Positions 9,648-21,232 of a stretch of DNA of 64,000 nucleotides are shown here, piece by piece (within the stretch, counting starts at the first letter, position 1; the number at the start of each line of letters is the position of its first letter). Made by a program: the position numbers and the translations under genes. The notes below the pieces were generated by a model that did no database searches, was not told where the DNA came from, and saw only the letters and a program-made list of their open reading frames with translations. The stretch is from Thelephora terrestris (Eukaryota; Basidiomycota; Agaricomycetes; Thelephorales; Thelephoraceae), in assembly GCA_015956445.1 (NCBI GenBank), contig WIUZ02000009.1, positions 124,001-188,000 on the forward strand, in the 5' to 3' direction.

Positions 9648-12378
9648 ATGGGTTCCTGTTCTTCCTGCTGTAAGAGCGACGAGTCACCGGAGAGAGAGCC
9701 TCTGCTACCCAAATCTGGACCTCAAAACCGCGAGGAAGCCGCAGCGCGGTACAGAGACAAGGTCGCGGATATTGCAGGGGCTCTACAAGCTGGTCGTCTG
9801 CCCTCCCAGGCCCAAATAGACCACGCTTGCCGTAGCGTTTTGAACTCGGATCTCCTAAAAGTTGAGAGCACAAACGCACATGTACCACCTTCGCTCAAAA
9901 AAGAACTGGTCGCTATCGTGGACGATGTCAAAGAGGTTCTTGCCGCAATGCTTGAGGTTGGAGAGGAGAAAAACGGTTTGCCAGCCTCGCTTTCACATTC
10001 TGAATGGCTCTAACAGAAGACTATAGCCGACGACAAGTTGCAGGAATTGTTGTATATGAGTAGGCAGGTTTCGGTTGAGTCCGCCAAAGCTTCCATGACC
10101 ATCGACGTCGTCGGTGGTTCGAGTTCTGCGCCCCAGGAATTCCAAGAGGCCGGTAAGAGTTTATTCGTTCCCTTCCTATTCCTACTATAGAACGCTTATC
10201 TCGGTTCACAGTCGAGCATTTACCCTCTGCTCCCGAGGCGCAAGAGGACATCGCAGAACTCGTAGAAGCCGTCAGGAACGTCGCTCAATTGACGATATTC
10301 TCCTCGACCTTTCGATACATCCTGAGGGATATCTTCATCTCTACAAGGGCTATCCTTGCTCGGAGTGTTGCAGCCGTGGGTGAAGCAGCCGCCGAGGTAC
10401 AAATCACTGCGAACACGGTGGAACCTCTCATCGATCCGGAAAACGAGTTGTCCATCACACTTGATCAGCAACTATCGACTGTACTCGGAGAAGCTGCGGC
10501 AAACACTGCTCAGGTTATCAATTTGGTTGGGGAGGAGGTCACCGAACAAGCCAAGACCATTGTGATAAACAGGATCCAAGAGGCAGGTGCAGTACTATCT
10601 ACCATGAGTCTCAACTAATACTGCCGCATATACAGACGATGATTCGAGCCCACTCTTCACAGAAGTATAAAAGGGCTCTTCGGACGATCCTCAACTTGCT
10701 GCAGAAATACAGCGAGCGGGTCTCAGAAGTTGCTTCGGTGGCTGCCGCGGATGTTTCTGGTGGAGAGAAAGCTGAAATCAAAGTCGAGCCTCAGGTTTCG
10801 ACAGACGAATCGCTCTCGATCGTTCTTGCGCACGCGAAGGCTCTTCTCGAAAGGGTCGCTTCAGGCCGTTCTCTCGACCCTCTCATTCAAACAATTCACG
10901 CGTGCGTTCAGGACTTCGTCAGTTCCTTGGCCGATTCCGGTCTCACGGAGTATTTCGCTGACTTGGGAAACTGGGTTGACAAATCCCTGAACGACCCCGA
11001 ATACTCTGCCTCTCGTGTAGGCCGTCAGATGATCGATGAACTCTACGATAGAGGTCACACGTTGTTCTCCGAAGAAACGAAGGTTGGACAGGATCTTCGG
11101 TCACTTTTCCGCCTTGCGGAAGACTTCCTCAACGGACTCTCACAAGATCGCGCTACCAACCGGGTTATCCGCGCGATAGATAAACTCTCCACAGATTCTG
11201 CCGTTCTTTTCCAGGAACAGCCCTACCAAGCAGGAAGGGAACTTACGAGAGATTTGTTCTTTTGGCTCCTCCCACGATTTCTCCGCATCATACGCAGTCT
11301 TCCCATGCCTCGAATCGAGCTTGTCAACGATGCCGTTGAAATTGCCCTCGATTCGATCGTTCTCAACTCCCCGACGTCCCTCAGGTCTCTCATGCCCGAT
11401 TCGATTCACATCACGAACCACAATGACCTTCATATCACTCAATACGATGAGCCACACCGCGAGAACTTCGTTCGCATCCGCGTAGAGGGTCTCAGGTTGA
11501 CCATCCGGGACCTGGAATACTACCTACAATACAAGGGGCTCATCGGATACGAGGACGAAGGTCTCGTCAGCATCTTTGCTGGTGATGATCGTGGCCAAGG
11601 CCTCAATTTCGAGGTCGATCTCGAATTCAATTCCGACATTGACCCTGCGAAGGTCGACTACGGGTTCAAAGTCTTGAAGGTTCACACGGCAATATCAGGG
11701 CTTCATTTTTCCATCAACGAGAGCAAACACTGGATTTTCAACAAGGTGTTGCTCCAGCCACTGGCGGGACCCATTGTCCGCAAGACGTTCGAGCGCATCG
11801 CTTCCGGGTACGTCAGGGATGGATTGGAGGCTATCTCGCGGTTCGTTGCCGATGTGGAGCGCGACGCATTGGAAGGAGCCGCTCCCGGGGCCAAACCTGA
11901 TTTCAGTCAATACTGGAGTGCCGCTTTGCGTCGTCTCAGTTACTCAAATCAACCTCTCTCCCCCCACCCCGGCGAATCGCGGGAATACGCACCAAAGGTG
12001 ACTTCGCGCACAGAGGCGACTCTCAGGGGTATTATTCACACCACAGAAACCGAACCCACATCGAACGGTGACGCGGGAGAACCGGAGGTCACCACCATCG
12101 CGGTCGGGGTCGCCCCACAGATCCTACCAGGAAAAGCCGTCACCCCAGCCAATCGGACGGACGTGCTTGCGCAGGAGGGCCGCGATGTTATTGAGGAGGT
12201 TGAAGGTGCTGTCGAGCAGACGAAGAAGATGGCCAACGGCCTTGCCGAGAGCGTCCCGAACGAGTCACAAGCCAGGGACGTCTACGATGCCACAAAAGGA
12301 AGGGCGACTGAGAGGAGGAATGCAGAAGCCGGCGGTCAGGGCGATGGACAGTGGAGGAGCGACGCGTTCGACCTGTGA
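9648..12378 (+). CDS. HAM1: HAM1-like membrane-associated (TULIP/BPI-type) protein
   Basis: A protein of about 855 residues in four exons: 9648-9956 (this first donor is the weakest call), 10017-10152, 10212-10591 and 10636-12378. It begins MGSCSSCC, with Gly2 fit for N-myristoylation and Cys4/7/8 for palmitoylation, suggesting membrane anchoring. Long amphipathic helices follow. The C-terminal half (RIRVEGLRLTIRDLEYYLQY..., LHFSINESKHWIFNKVL, then QPLAGPIVRKTFE) matches the HAM1_N/HAM1_C family, whose fold is related to BPI-like lipid-binding proteins. The last about 100 residues are disordered. In Cryptococcus, Ham1 is a palmitoylated protein that restrains cell fusion; the role here is inferred from the family. 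The start is the only upstream ATG in frame with good context. Confidence 0.7.
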
Positions 12379-12986
12379 TGACCATGATAAGGGTCTGCGT
12401 TGTCTTTAACCAGATCATCTAGTAGGTCCCGAGGCAGGCGTTGGTGTACGAGAATCATGTTTTGAGCCAGGCGAAATTCCAATTTAAGTATCCTATCTAT
12501 TTCGTGTATTTTGTAGTGTACACCTGTAACTTACAAAGTGGAAAACACGACTTTTCCAAAATGTCAAAATGGGAGGTTTCTGTTCGGCTGCTCAGCGCCT
12601 TCCTGCCGCCTACACGATCGGAGGCTTTTCCGTTTCGATGTATGGCCAAGTATTCGGTGTTTCTTACCGGGTTATCCTGGGCGGCGAGGGCCCAGGGGGT
12701 GTGGCCACAGCGGGTGACCGAGTCCAGATATAGGGTTCTGTGACGCAGGAGTTCGGATGTGCCACTTCCCTTCCCTTAGTAACTTTAGCTAGGGGGGCCA
12801 CACTAATGGCTGCACCCCTCGGAGATCCATAGGGGGCAAATATTTTCTGTGACCGGGACACTCAAACACATCGTCCTAGACGTCCCTGCTGTCCTCTCAG
12901 AGCACTTTGAGCAGTGATTCCCTCATTGTTCCCCTTACCCTCACTTTACTAACTCCAACCCCCTTGACACAGTTTTTCCACTGCCA
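12379..12986. other. intergenic, nothing recognised
   Basis: About 600 bases holding the 3' end of the HAM1-like gene and the upstream region of the coiled-coil gene. No frame with a recognisable domain and no clear promoter element. Confidence 0.4.
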
Positions 12987-14315
12987 ATGTTTATGCAATT
13001 GTTCACAATTCCGTATACGTTGACGACCGACCTCGTACGACGGAGTCTCGGTCTATTTGAAAACCATACCGAGGCTCTCAAGCAAACTTCTTCGGATAAC
13101 CAACTCGCCGAGCCTTCCCCAGATATGGGACACAAGCGACAAAACGAGGACATCGGTCACCCCCCAGACGGCAGTTCGAAAAGGGTCAAAAATGAACGAC
13201 ACGAAGGACGTCTCCCAACCAAGGCCGCCGCACACGGACATGGCAGGGAAGACCAATCGGCCACACGTTCGCAGCAGGTCGAACGCCTCAAGGATCTTGA
13301 AAATGACAAGCGCCGACTCTCTGACGCGCATCAGGCCGTCCTCGCAGAACTTCGCGAAACCCACTCAACCTGCGAGAAACAGCAACAAGAGATCAGTTTC
13401 CTCAGGGAGAAACTACGAGAAAGTTCTGCGCTTCTCGATATTCGCAATCAGGAACTGAAGGTCGCGAAGACTTTCTTATCAAAAGAAGACCCCCTCTCCA
13501 CTTCCGACATCGTCCAGTCTGTTCGCGATCTCAACTCCGAAATCATGCAAATCGCAACCCATCTCGCTGACAACCTGGTTCTGGTCCGTAAACATCCAGC
13601 GGGTAATGTTCCAGAGGGACCTTGTAATCCAATTTTTACCGCCCTAATCTGGCCCCGAAGACCCTGGGATGAAGTAGACGAGGGGTCACTCGAATTGGCC
13701 CTACAAGGCTTTTTGGTCATCTGGGTGTCTCTCATTGTCAACGCGTGGGGCTTTGGCGAAGCATCCGGTTGGTGTGACCAAATGTATTCCAAGGTCCGTG
13801 AAACTGGTACGCTGATTTACCGATTCCTCGTGAGATCGTATACAACCCATTCTTTGTCAGAGGAGCCTACTGTCGCCAGCAACTGGCGTGCCCTCACTCG
13901 CCGCACCCTTTTCAACATGGACTTGAGCCGAAGCGACCTTCCTTCCCAGATAGTAAATGGAGCGATCGAGCAATTGGCCTTCCTTCTTTCTTCATGCGGA
14001 GCTGGAGGATTTCCCGAAAACGCTCACAATATTCACAAACATGCCGCCGGAAAGTTGGCGTCGCTTTTTGTTGCTGCTCGAAAGCTCAACAAGGTGGTCG
14101 GCGAAAACGTTGTTTCCGGTGACCTGGTGGTTACTCTCATCAGCGGACGTTGTCCGTTTGATGCTGATTATATGGAAGCACCGTACGCCCGGGGTGGCGC
14201 CAAGCCTGGCCAGGGCTACGTTATCTGCACCACGGATTTGGGACTCTGTGAAAGGAAGGGGACGAAGGCAGAGAAGATATTGTTAAAACCCAAGGTTACA
14301 CTCGATGGCTTTTGA
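12987..14315 (+). CDS. coiled-coil protein of unknown function, intronless
   Basis: A single 442-residue open frame without introns, unusual among its neighbours. Residues about 40-90 are polar and include a basic SSKRVKNERH stretch that could be a nuclear signal. Residues about 90-160 form a heptad-like coiled coil (QVERLKDLENDKRRL..., QQEISFLREKL). A conserved globular part follows with LVRKHPAGNVPEGPCN, WPRRPW and an ending KILLKPKVTLDGF. I know this architecture as a lineage-specific Agaricomycete family without assigned function. A broken copy of its 3' end lies at 18003-18407. No catalytic motif is visible. Confidence 0.7.
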   Translation: MFMQLFTIPYTLTTDLVRRSLGLFENHTEALKQTSSDNQLAEPSPDMGHKRQNEDIGHPPDGSSKRVKNERHEGRLPTKAAAHGHGREDQSATRSQQVERLKDLENDKRRLSDAHQAVLAELRETHSTCEKQQQEISFLREKLRESSALLDIRNQELKVAKTFLSKEDPLSTSDIVQSVRDLNSEIMQIATHLADNLVLVRKHPAGNVPEGPCNPIFTALIWPRRPWDEVDEGSLELALQGFLVIWVSLIVNAWGFGEASGWCDQMYSKVRETGTLIYRFLVRSYTTHSLSEEPTVASNWRALTRRTLFNMDLSRSDLPSQIVNGAIEQLAFLLSSCGAGGFPENAHNIHKHAAGKLASLFVAARKLNKVVGENVVSGDLVVTLISGRCPFDADYMEAPYARGGAKPGQGYVICTTDLGLCERKGTKAEKILLKPKVTLDGF

Positions 14316-14478
14316 TTTATTCTCGCAAAATCATCCATCCCACCGGTCTCTGATTTTATTCATGTACATCACAAGAAATATTCAGACTCGTTTTGATTTT
14401 ATGTTACGGTGGTGCAGCTGAGGAATCGTTCAATCGGAGTGTGAGATCGCTCTATGAAACACGGAATATGGTACAGCT

Positions 14479-16820
14479 TCACATCTCAGCACAGCCTTGA
14501 GTCTCGTCGTAGACGATTTCGGCTTGTCCACTGTCGGTGTTCAGCGCGCTGGACCGAATGTAGCGATAAAAATACTCACCGCTTTTCAACACCATTTTCC
14601 GTCCACACCAACTGAGCTTTCAATTCAGTGAGGCCAAACAAGAGCGCCACCTCATAATCAACTTTATAGTGACTGCCTATAGGATTCTTGACTTTTGGTT
14701 TGGGAACCCTGGAAGTGTCTGCAGAGACGGTGCAGAGATTGAAGAAGGAGGCTGCGCAAGACTAACATCAGGTGATTGGGTGGAATCAAAGATCAATTGA
14801 ATGACCAGGTTCGGAGTCGATCCAGCGGGGATCCTGAGAGCTTCCTTTGTAAGCTTTAATAGTATCGTCAATCTCATCGAGGCACTGTCGCGATGTGGAG
14901 ATGTAACTATAGGCCTTCCGAAACTCTTCTGTTTCGGAAACACGGACACTCTGATATCCCTGTAAGAACGAGATGAGCATAGGCGAGCCTGTAGAACGCA
15001 CTTCATCTAGGATGGTGGAGAACGCCCCCGGTAACCGTTTAGCCCCATCCACCCCGAAGAAGGCCTGAGATGAACGCTCCGCGTGCTGAGGATCGTACGG
15101 ATTGTAATGGACGCACGCCTCGATGCCATATTTGAAACGAGAGACTCGACTCTTCACGATTCCGTCCAAGAAAAACGCAATGGCGCCTTGTGCTACTGCT
15201 TTGCTCCTGTAAACGCGAAGTCAATGGGCGTCAGGATCGGATGGGGAGACGCGCACGTTTGAACGGCGTCAGGTCGGGACAACGAGAGTCCCAAGTCTTC
15301 GAGGCGAGATCGTAGGCGTTGGAAAAGCCATGGGCTCTCACCAAAGCCTCCCACGAGGAGAACGGCCTGGCAAGGGTTTAATGTCGGCTTGGTTGTGCAG
15401 CTGAAAACTCACAGTATCGTTAAGGTTGAGCGAGTTCAAGTGCAACTCAATTGCATCAACTGCTCCGTCGATGCTTTCTTCAAAAAAAGCTGCAACTTCC
15501 GGTCTAGCGTGAACTTGTAAGAAAGTGTCGGTCGTGAAGGAACCGACACAAACCCGGTGAGTTTCATTTTCCCCCTCTGTATGCCGAGAGCGGGGGCTTT
15601 TTCGTCAGGGCTGCCGAACTGGATGCAGCTGACTTCATCGATCGATTTGAAAAGCCTCTTCGTGGACTCGTCAAAACATTGGGTCATGTGGTTGATGATG
15701 TCCTCGGAGCCAAATCGAGAGTGTTTCAAACGGTCTGCTCGGAGGGTCAGAAACCGAATGCCTCTCGGAGTGTTTTCATACCTTTGATAAATTCACGAGC
15801 CTTCCTTGTTACGGTGGTGGCTCCAAGCAAACGACCTGTGGCCTTGCATTACTGGGGAGGGTTAAAAAGCAAAGCAAACGTACACTCAGGGGCGAAAATC
15901 TCCTCGACTCGGAGTGGATTCTGGCTTTCAACGGCGTAACCAGAGATGTCAATGGTTCCCCCACCAGCATCAATAACAATTACGTCCTTCCCAACCTACA
16001 AGGAGTCAATCTAGTCAATCTTCAGCAGGCCAAACTCGATCGGCACCCGAACCTTGATTGCATCTCCTGAAATACCGTTGTTGACACAGAAGTTGAAGCT
16101 AGCTTCCCCCTCTGTGACAAAGCGAACTCGATCGTGTCCCTCAATGGTGTCAGGGATGAGCTTGGCCTTAACGGCTGCCCTTCGCATGTTGACCTGTTCT
16201 ATGCCTCCCCAACCGTTCGGGTGGCTGAGGATGAAAATGATGTCTTCCTTGACCGAGTCCCACACATATTCCCCGAGTGCATGGGATTCCTTGAAGTATG
16301 TCTCGGCGCAAGCAAAGAGGTAGTGCATGAAATCGGCGAAAACATCGACAATAGTGAGCCCGTGGGGCAGCGCAGGTGCGTACCCAGCGGGGAGCTTCTT
16401 GCAAAGAGCCGTGGGAGCTAAGTTAAGCTTCCACCTGTTCTCTGTTAGTATTTGGCGGCGAGAATTCACATCCCGAACACACCAATCAAGCCGAGCCCAC
16501 CCCTCGGCTTCTGCTTGATCGATTGTCCCCGAAAGTGTAGCCTCTGCTCCAAAAGAGCGAGCCTTTCCACTTGAATCATACCACATTGTGGATGGAATCT
16601 TGGAACTTGTCAGAGCTTGGCTAGGGAACCTAAGGAAGTCGCTCAGAGTTGCCCATCATTGCAGAGATTAGGGGGGGGGGGGACAGTACCGCATGACACT
16701 TTTGATTTTTGGGACCTCGCCGGGATCGAGGAGAACATACGAGACTCCAGAGAACGTGGTACCGATATCAAACGCGAGTGCCAGCGAGCGTTTGTCGCCA
16801 GAGTATGCAGGTCGAGCCAT
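14479..16820 (-). CDS. Hsp70-like ATPase (HSPA12 type), copy A
   Basis: Starts at the ATG at 16820. It reads LAFDIGTTFSGVSYVLLDPG, the phosphate-1 loop of the actin-like ATPase fold, and later VIVIDAGGGTIDISGY, the phosphate-2 loop. Introns I can place are 16630-16689 and 15996-16052, with several more downstream. The last uses a GTGAGTA donor and leads to QAEIVYDETQ before TGA at 14479-14481. It matches the divergent HSPA12-like Hsp70 family expanded in mushrooms; it lacks the usual substrate-binding domain and its client is unknown. Intron 1 contains a run of 12 C. The paralogue at 18490-20827 shares all visible exon junctions. Divergent from the BUD4-like 5' remnant. Confidence 0.75.
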
Positions 16821-17124
16821 GTTAGAGAAGAGACGTGTGCTGGAGAAAGGATGGGAGCCTACTAGGGCTCCTTTCTTTCATCGTCTCTCGCTAGCCTAGG
16901 CCTTAAGTGGAACGTTGACGAATATGGAAAGGCGGAGGGGCATCGAGACGAACTCAAATGATCCAAATGACTAGCTTGGCCACAGTTCTCTAAAGGGTCA
17001 GGCTCTTCCGCACATGGATGTTACTGGCTGAGCGAACAAATCCAAAGACAAGTGGGGTGATGGTAAGCACGCGCAATCTGAGAATCTCCGATCATCCCGC
17101 GTGACGCGTTAGGGAGGACGCGAT

Positions 17125-17137
17125 CACGTGACACGTG
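17125..17137. promoter_or_regulatory. double E-box (CACGTG-N-CACGTG), copy 1
   Basis: Two CACGTG palindromes separated by one base lie between the minus-strand Hsp70-like gene and the remnant of the BUD4 5' end. The same pair with the same spacing is kept at 21125-21137. CACGTG is the core site of bHLH regulators such as Cbf1. Regulatory function is inferred from conservation in the duplicate. Confidence 0.5.
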
Positions 17138-17330
17138 CTGGCGAAACGTGGGAATCGGGATTCTGGAAAGTTTGTCCCTCCCGCGGCTGCATCCGAGATC
17201 AACAGCAATTCGAGCACCGACTCCCCTCCGCGATCACTCTCTCGAATTATACCTATGTAGGCGGTGCCCATCTCTGGACACACAACGACCAGTAGCGGTT
17301 CCTAGTCAAGCACAATATCTCCCCTCCTTA
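17138..17330 (+). pseudogene. truncated 5' end of BUD4 left by the duplication
   Basis: This stretch aligns with the upstream region and first codons of BUD4 (21138 to about 21360). Shared blocks include GGCTGCATCCGAGAT, CGACTCCCCTCCGCGATCAC and GTAGGCGGTGCCCATC. The segment holding the BUD4 start codon is missing here and the similarity fades after about 17330. No protein is expected from it. Confidence 0.7.
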
Positions 17331-18002
17331 TCCCAATCCAAACAAAGAAAATCTGTCGATTGGTCAGCGTCTGCAGCCGCTGCAACTGCGAATGCAACCG
17401 TGAATACCCCTAGTCCCTCAAATTTCGATGCTGTTCATCAGTGGGGTCTGGGCTCCCCGCCCCAAGCCGATTAAGTGAACTGCGCATCTTGTGTTCAATG
17501 GCTGTATGGAAGAACCACAACAGGTGGTCATCCACGTGCAACCTCGTGTATTGATTGGAAGTCGAGGACGTTCCAGCGAGCAGAATGTCTCCGTCGGGTC
17601 GTTGGTAGTGCAAGCCTCCGCCAACTGCACCCTTGGAGGATGAATATGATTAGCATACGGCAAAATGGTCGCCGCCTTCTTGTCGAGTCCATGTACCTCC
17701 ATTACTGTTGCCTCCATCGCTGTTTTGGGCCGACAGTGATTAACGCATACACCAAAATCATTACACGAAACAGAGGGTGAAGTTGGACGGCATGGAAGCG
17801 TGGCACTTGAACCTCGTTATGGATTGCCTGCTGCTGCTGCATTCGTACTGGGGCGAATGATCCCGGGTTGTCCATGGACGCCGCTCAAAGAAGGCAATTC
17901 TGCATGGACTGGGCCCCCAATGTGTATAAGGGGTCTGGCGTAGCGCAACGTGAGTGAGGGTTGGGTGGAACAGGGTGTTCTGCTCGGAGGCTCCTCAGCA
18001 TA
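17331..18002. other. junction between the two duplicated segments
   Basis: About 670 bases between the two duplicated units that match neither flanking gene clearly. I see no intact frame. It may be diverged remains of BUD4 and of the middle of the coiled-coil gene, or filler from the duplication event. Confidence 0.4.
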
Positions 18003-18407
18003 GACATGAGCCGAAGCGACTTTCCTTCCCAGATAGTAGATGGAGCGATCGAACACTGAACTGGTCTTCCTGCGTAAGTGGAGGAATTACCAAAACGTTC
18101 ATGGTATTTACCGACCACAAACATGCCGCAGGAAAATTATGATCGCTTGATTTTTGCTACTCGAAAGCTCAACAAAACGGTTGGTGAAAACGCTGTTTTA
18201 GGGGACGTGATGGCTACTATCATCAGTGCCAGGCGTTGCCCGTTTGATGCTGATTAAATGGAGGCACCGTACGCCCGGGGTGGCGTGCAGCCTGGCCATG
18301 GCCAACGTTCCGTTATCTGCACCATGGATTTGGGGCTCTCTGAAAGTAAGGGGGCGAAGGCAGAAAAGATATTGTTAAAACCCAAGGTTACACTCGATGG
18401 CTTTTGA
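18003..18407 (+). pseudogene. broken 3' copy of the coiled-coil gene
   Basis: Aligns with 13920-14315 of the intact gene, beginning at the ATGAGCCGAAGCGAC block and ending with a stretch identical to the intact gene at AAACCCAAGGTTACACTCGA and its TGA. Early in-frame stops and small deletions break the frame. The promoter and the first two thirds of the gene are absent. Confidence 0.8.
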
Positions 18408-18489
18408 TTTTATGTTACGTTGGTGCAGCTGAGGAATCGTTCAATCGGAGTGTGAGATCGTTCTATGAAACACGGAAGATGGTACAGCT

Positions 18490-20827
18490 TCACATCTCAG
18501 CACAGCCTTGAGTCTCGTCGTAGACGATTTCGGCTTGTCCACTGTCGGTGTTCAGCGCGCTGGACCGAGTACAGCGACGAAGACACCCACCGCTTTTCAA
18601 CACCATTTTCCGTCCACACCAATTGAGCTTTCAATTCGGTGAGGCCGAACAAGAGCGCCACCTCGTAATAAACTTCATAGTGACTGCCTCGAGGATTCGT
18701 GATTTTTGGTTTGGGAACCCTGGAAGTGTCTGCAGAGACGGTGCAGAGATTGAAGAAGGACGCTGCGTAGGACGGATATTAGGGGATAGGATGATAATAA
18801 ATGATCGGATGAATGACCAGGTTCGGAGTCAATCCAAGGTGGATCCTGAGAGCTCCCCTTGTAAGCTTTGATTGTATCATCGATTCTGTCGAGGCTCTGC
18901 CGAGATCTCGAAAAGTGACGAAAGGCCTTCCGAAACTCTTCCGTTTCGGAAACACGGACACTCTGATATCCCACTGTAAGAACGAGATGAAAATAGGCGA
19001 GCTTGTAGAACGCACTTCATCTAGGATGGTGGAGAACGCGCCCGGTAATCGTTTAACCCCGTCCGCCATGAAAACGGCCTGGGACCAACGCTCTGCGTGC
19101 TGAGGATCGTACGGGTTGTAACGGACGTTCGTCAAAACGCCATACTTGTAACGAGACACTCGACTCTTCACGATTCCGTCCAAGTAAAAGGCAATAGCGC
19201 CTTGTGCTACAGCTTTGTTCCTGGGAACGCAAAGTTAATGGGCGTTAGGATTGGGTGGGGGAGGCGCACGTTGGAACGTCAGTTCGAGACAATGATAGTC
19301 CTAAACATTCGAGGCGAGATCGAAGTCGCTGGAAAAGCCATGGGCTTTCGCCAAAACCTCCTACGAGAAGTACAGTCTACCAGGGGTTAGAAGTTGACTC
19401 GGTCGCCTTGGCCAAGAACTCACACTATCGTCAGCCTTGAACGAGTCTAAGTGTGACTCGATTGCATGAATCATTCCTTTGATGCTTTCTTCGAAGAAAG
19501 CCGCGACTTCCGTGCTGACGTGAACTGATAAGGAACAGTTCAGCTATGAAAGAAACGGCACGGACCCGGATAATTTCATTTTCCCCCTCTGTATGCCGAG
19601 ACTCGGTTCTGTTTCGAATGGACTTCCAAATTGGATGTAGTTGATGTCATCTGAGGATTTGAAGAGCCTCTTCGTGGTCTCGTCAAAACATTGGGTGATG
19701 TGGCTGACGATGTCCTCAGAGTCAAACCGAGAGTTTTTCAAACGGTCTAATTGGAGCGTCAGAATCCGAGCACCTCTATAAGTGTCCTCATGCCTTTGAT
19801 AAATTCACGAGCCCTCCTCGTTACAGTGGTGGCTCCGAGTAAGCGACCTGTGACCTTGCATTAGTGGGAGAGGGACAAAAGGCGAAGGGAACATACATTC
19901 GGAGGCGAAAATTTCTGCGACCTGAGGGGGATTCTGGTTTTCGACTGTGTAACCGGAGATATCGATCGTTCCTCCACCCGCATCGATAACAATCACGTTC
20001 CTCCCAACCTACAAGCAATCACTAGTCGTTCTTCAGCATACAAACTTGATTGACACCCAAACCTTGATTGCATCCCCTGATATACCGTTATTGGCACAAA
20101 AGTTGAAGCTGGCTTCCCCTTCTGTGACAAACTGAATTCGGTCATGTCCCTCACTGGTGTCAGGGATGAGCTCGGCCTTGACGGCCGCCCTCCGCATGGT
20201 GACCTGTTCGATACCTCCCCAACCATTCGGATGGCTGAGAATGAAAGTTATGTCTTCCTTGACCGAGTCCCACACAGATTCCCCGAATGCGTGGGATTCC
20301 TTGAAGTATGTCTCGGCGCAAGCAAAGAGGTAGTGCATGAAATCGGCGAAAACTTCGACAATGGTGAGCCCGTGGGGCAGCGCGGGCGCGTACCCAGCGG
20401 GAAGCTTCTTGCAAAGAGCCGTAGGAGCTAGGTTGAGCTTCCACCTGGTTTCCATTAGCATTGTGCGGCGAGCTTTCATATTACGAACGTACCAATCGAG
20501 CCGAGTCCACCCCTCAGCTTCTGCTCTATCGACTGTTTGCAAAAGTGTGGATTCCGCTCCAAATGAGCAAGCCTTTCCACTTGAATCATACCATATTGTG
20601 GACGGTATTTTTGAATATGTTTCCAAGAGTTGGCCGGGGAAACTGTGGAGGTTTTCAGAGGAATTGCTCGTTGCGAAAATCAGGGGCGGAGCATACCGCG
20701 TGACATTGTTGATTTTTGGAACTTGACCGGGGTCAAGGAGGACATACGAGACCCCGGAGAACGTTGTCCCGATATCGAATGCTAACACCAGCGAGCGTCT
20801 GTTACCGGAGTATGCAGGTCGAATCAT
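18490..20827 (-). CDS. Hsp70-like ATPase (HSPA12 type), copy B
   Basis: Starts at the ATG at 20827 and reads SLVLAFDIGTTFSGVSYVLL (phosphate-1) and VIVIDAGGGTIDISGY (phosphate-2). The first exon is 20697-20827 (131 nt, the same length as in copy A). The first intron is 20643-20696, a 54-nt GTATGC...CAG intron that is a multiple of three and has no stop, so an unspliced reading would add about 18 residues. The second intron is 20009-20062. Further exons carry the block from MKNSRFDSEDIVSHITQC onward and the C-terminal GYQSVRVSETEEFRK. The last intron has a weaker GTGGGT donor than copy A. An ATP-binding chaperone-like protein of unknown client, paralogous to 14479-16820. Confidence 0.75.
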
Positions 20828-21124
20828 GGTAGAGAAGAGGGTTCTGGAGAAAGGATGAGAGAGGGCTCCTTTCTTTTCATTTCAAGTCTCGTGGTCTCGC
20901 GGTAGCCTAGGCCTTGAGTGGAGCGGTTGACGAATATGGAAAGGCAGAGGGGCATCGAGACGGTCTCAAATGATCCAAACGGCTAGGCCACAGTTCCTCA
21001 AAGGGCGAAGCTCTTCCGCACACGAGTATTGCTGCCTGAGCGAACAAATCCAAAGCCAAGTGGGGCGACAGTAAGCACGCGCGCGATCATCGCCACGACT
21101 CGACGCGTTCAGGAATGACGCGAT

Positions 21125-21137
21125 CACGTGCCACGTG
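21125..21137. promoter_or_regulatory. double E-box (CACGTG-N-CACGTG), copy 2
   Basis: Same paired palindromes as at 17125-17137, here about 95 bases upstream of the BUD4 start codon and about 300 bases upstream of the divergent Hsp70-like gene. The surrounding bases have changed between copies while both six-base cores have not. Confidence 0.5.
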
Positions 21138-21232
21138 TTGGCGAAGCGTGGGAAGTTGAAAGTGTTCGTCCCTTCATCCCTTTCCAGTTCCCGTGGCTGC
21201 ATCCGAGATTAACAGCTCCCGCCGCCGCAACG

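Larger units (their letters stand above)
13915..17330. repeat. segmental duplication, copy 1
   Basis: Directly repeated at 18003-21430. It contains the 3' end of the coiled-coil gene, a complete Hsp70-like gene on the minus strand, a double E-box and the first bases of the BUD4 region. The order and orientation of all parts agree with copy 2. The coiled-coil gene is whole at the outer edge of this copy, and BUD4 is whole at the outer edge of the other. Confidence 0.85.

Noticed and set aside
16629-16700. Hsp70-like copy A as a frameshifted pseudogene because of the C12 run and stop
   Set aside because: The run lies inside a 60-nt interval with GT and AG ends in the same phase as the intron of copy B, and the downstream frame resumes correctly.
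16821-17100. Possible heat-shock elements upstream of the Hsp70-like genes
   Set aside because: Only scattered GAA/TTC words without the regular five-base spacing; not supportable.
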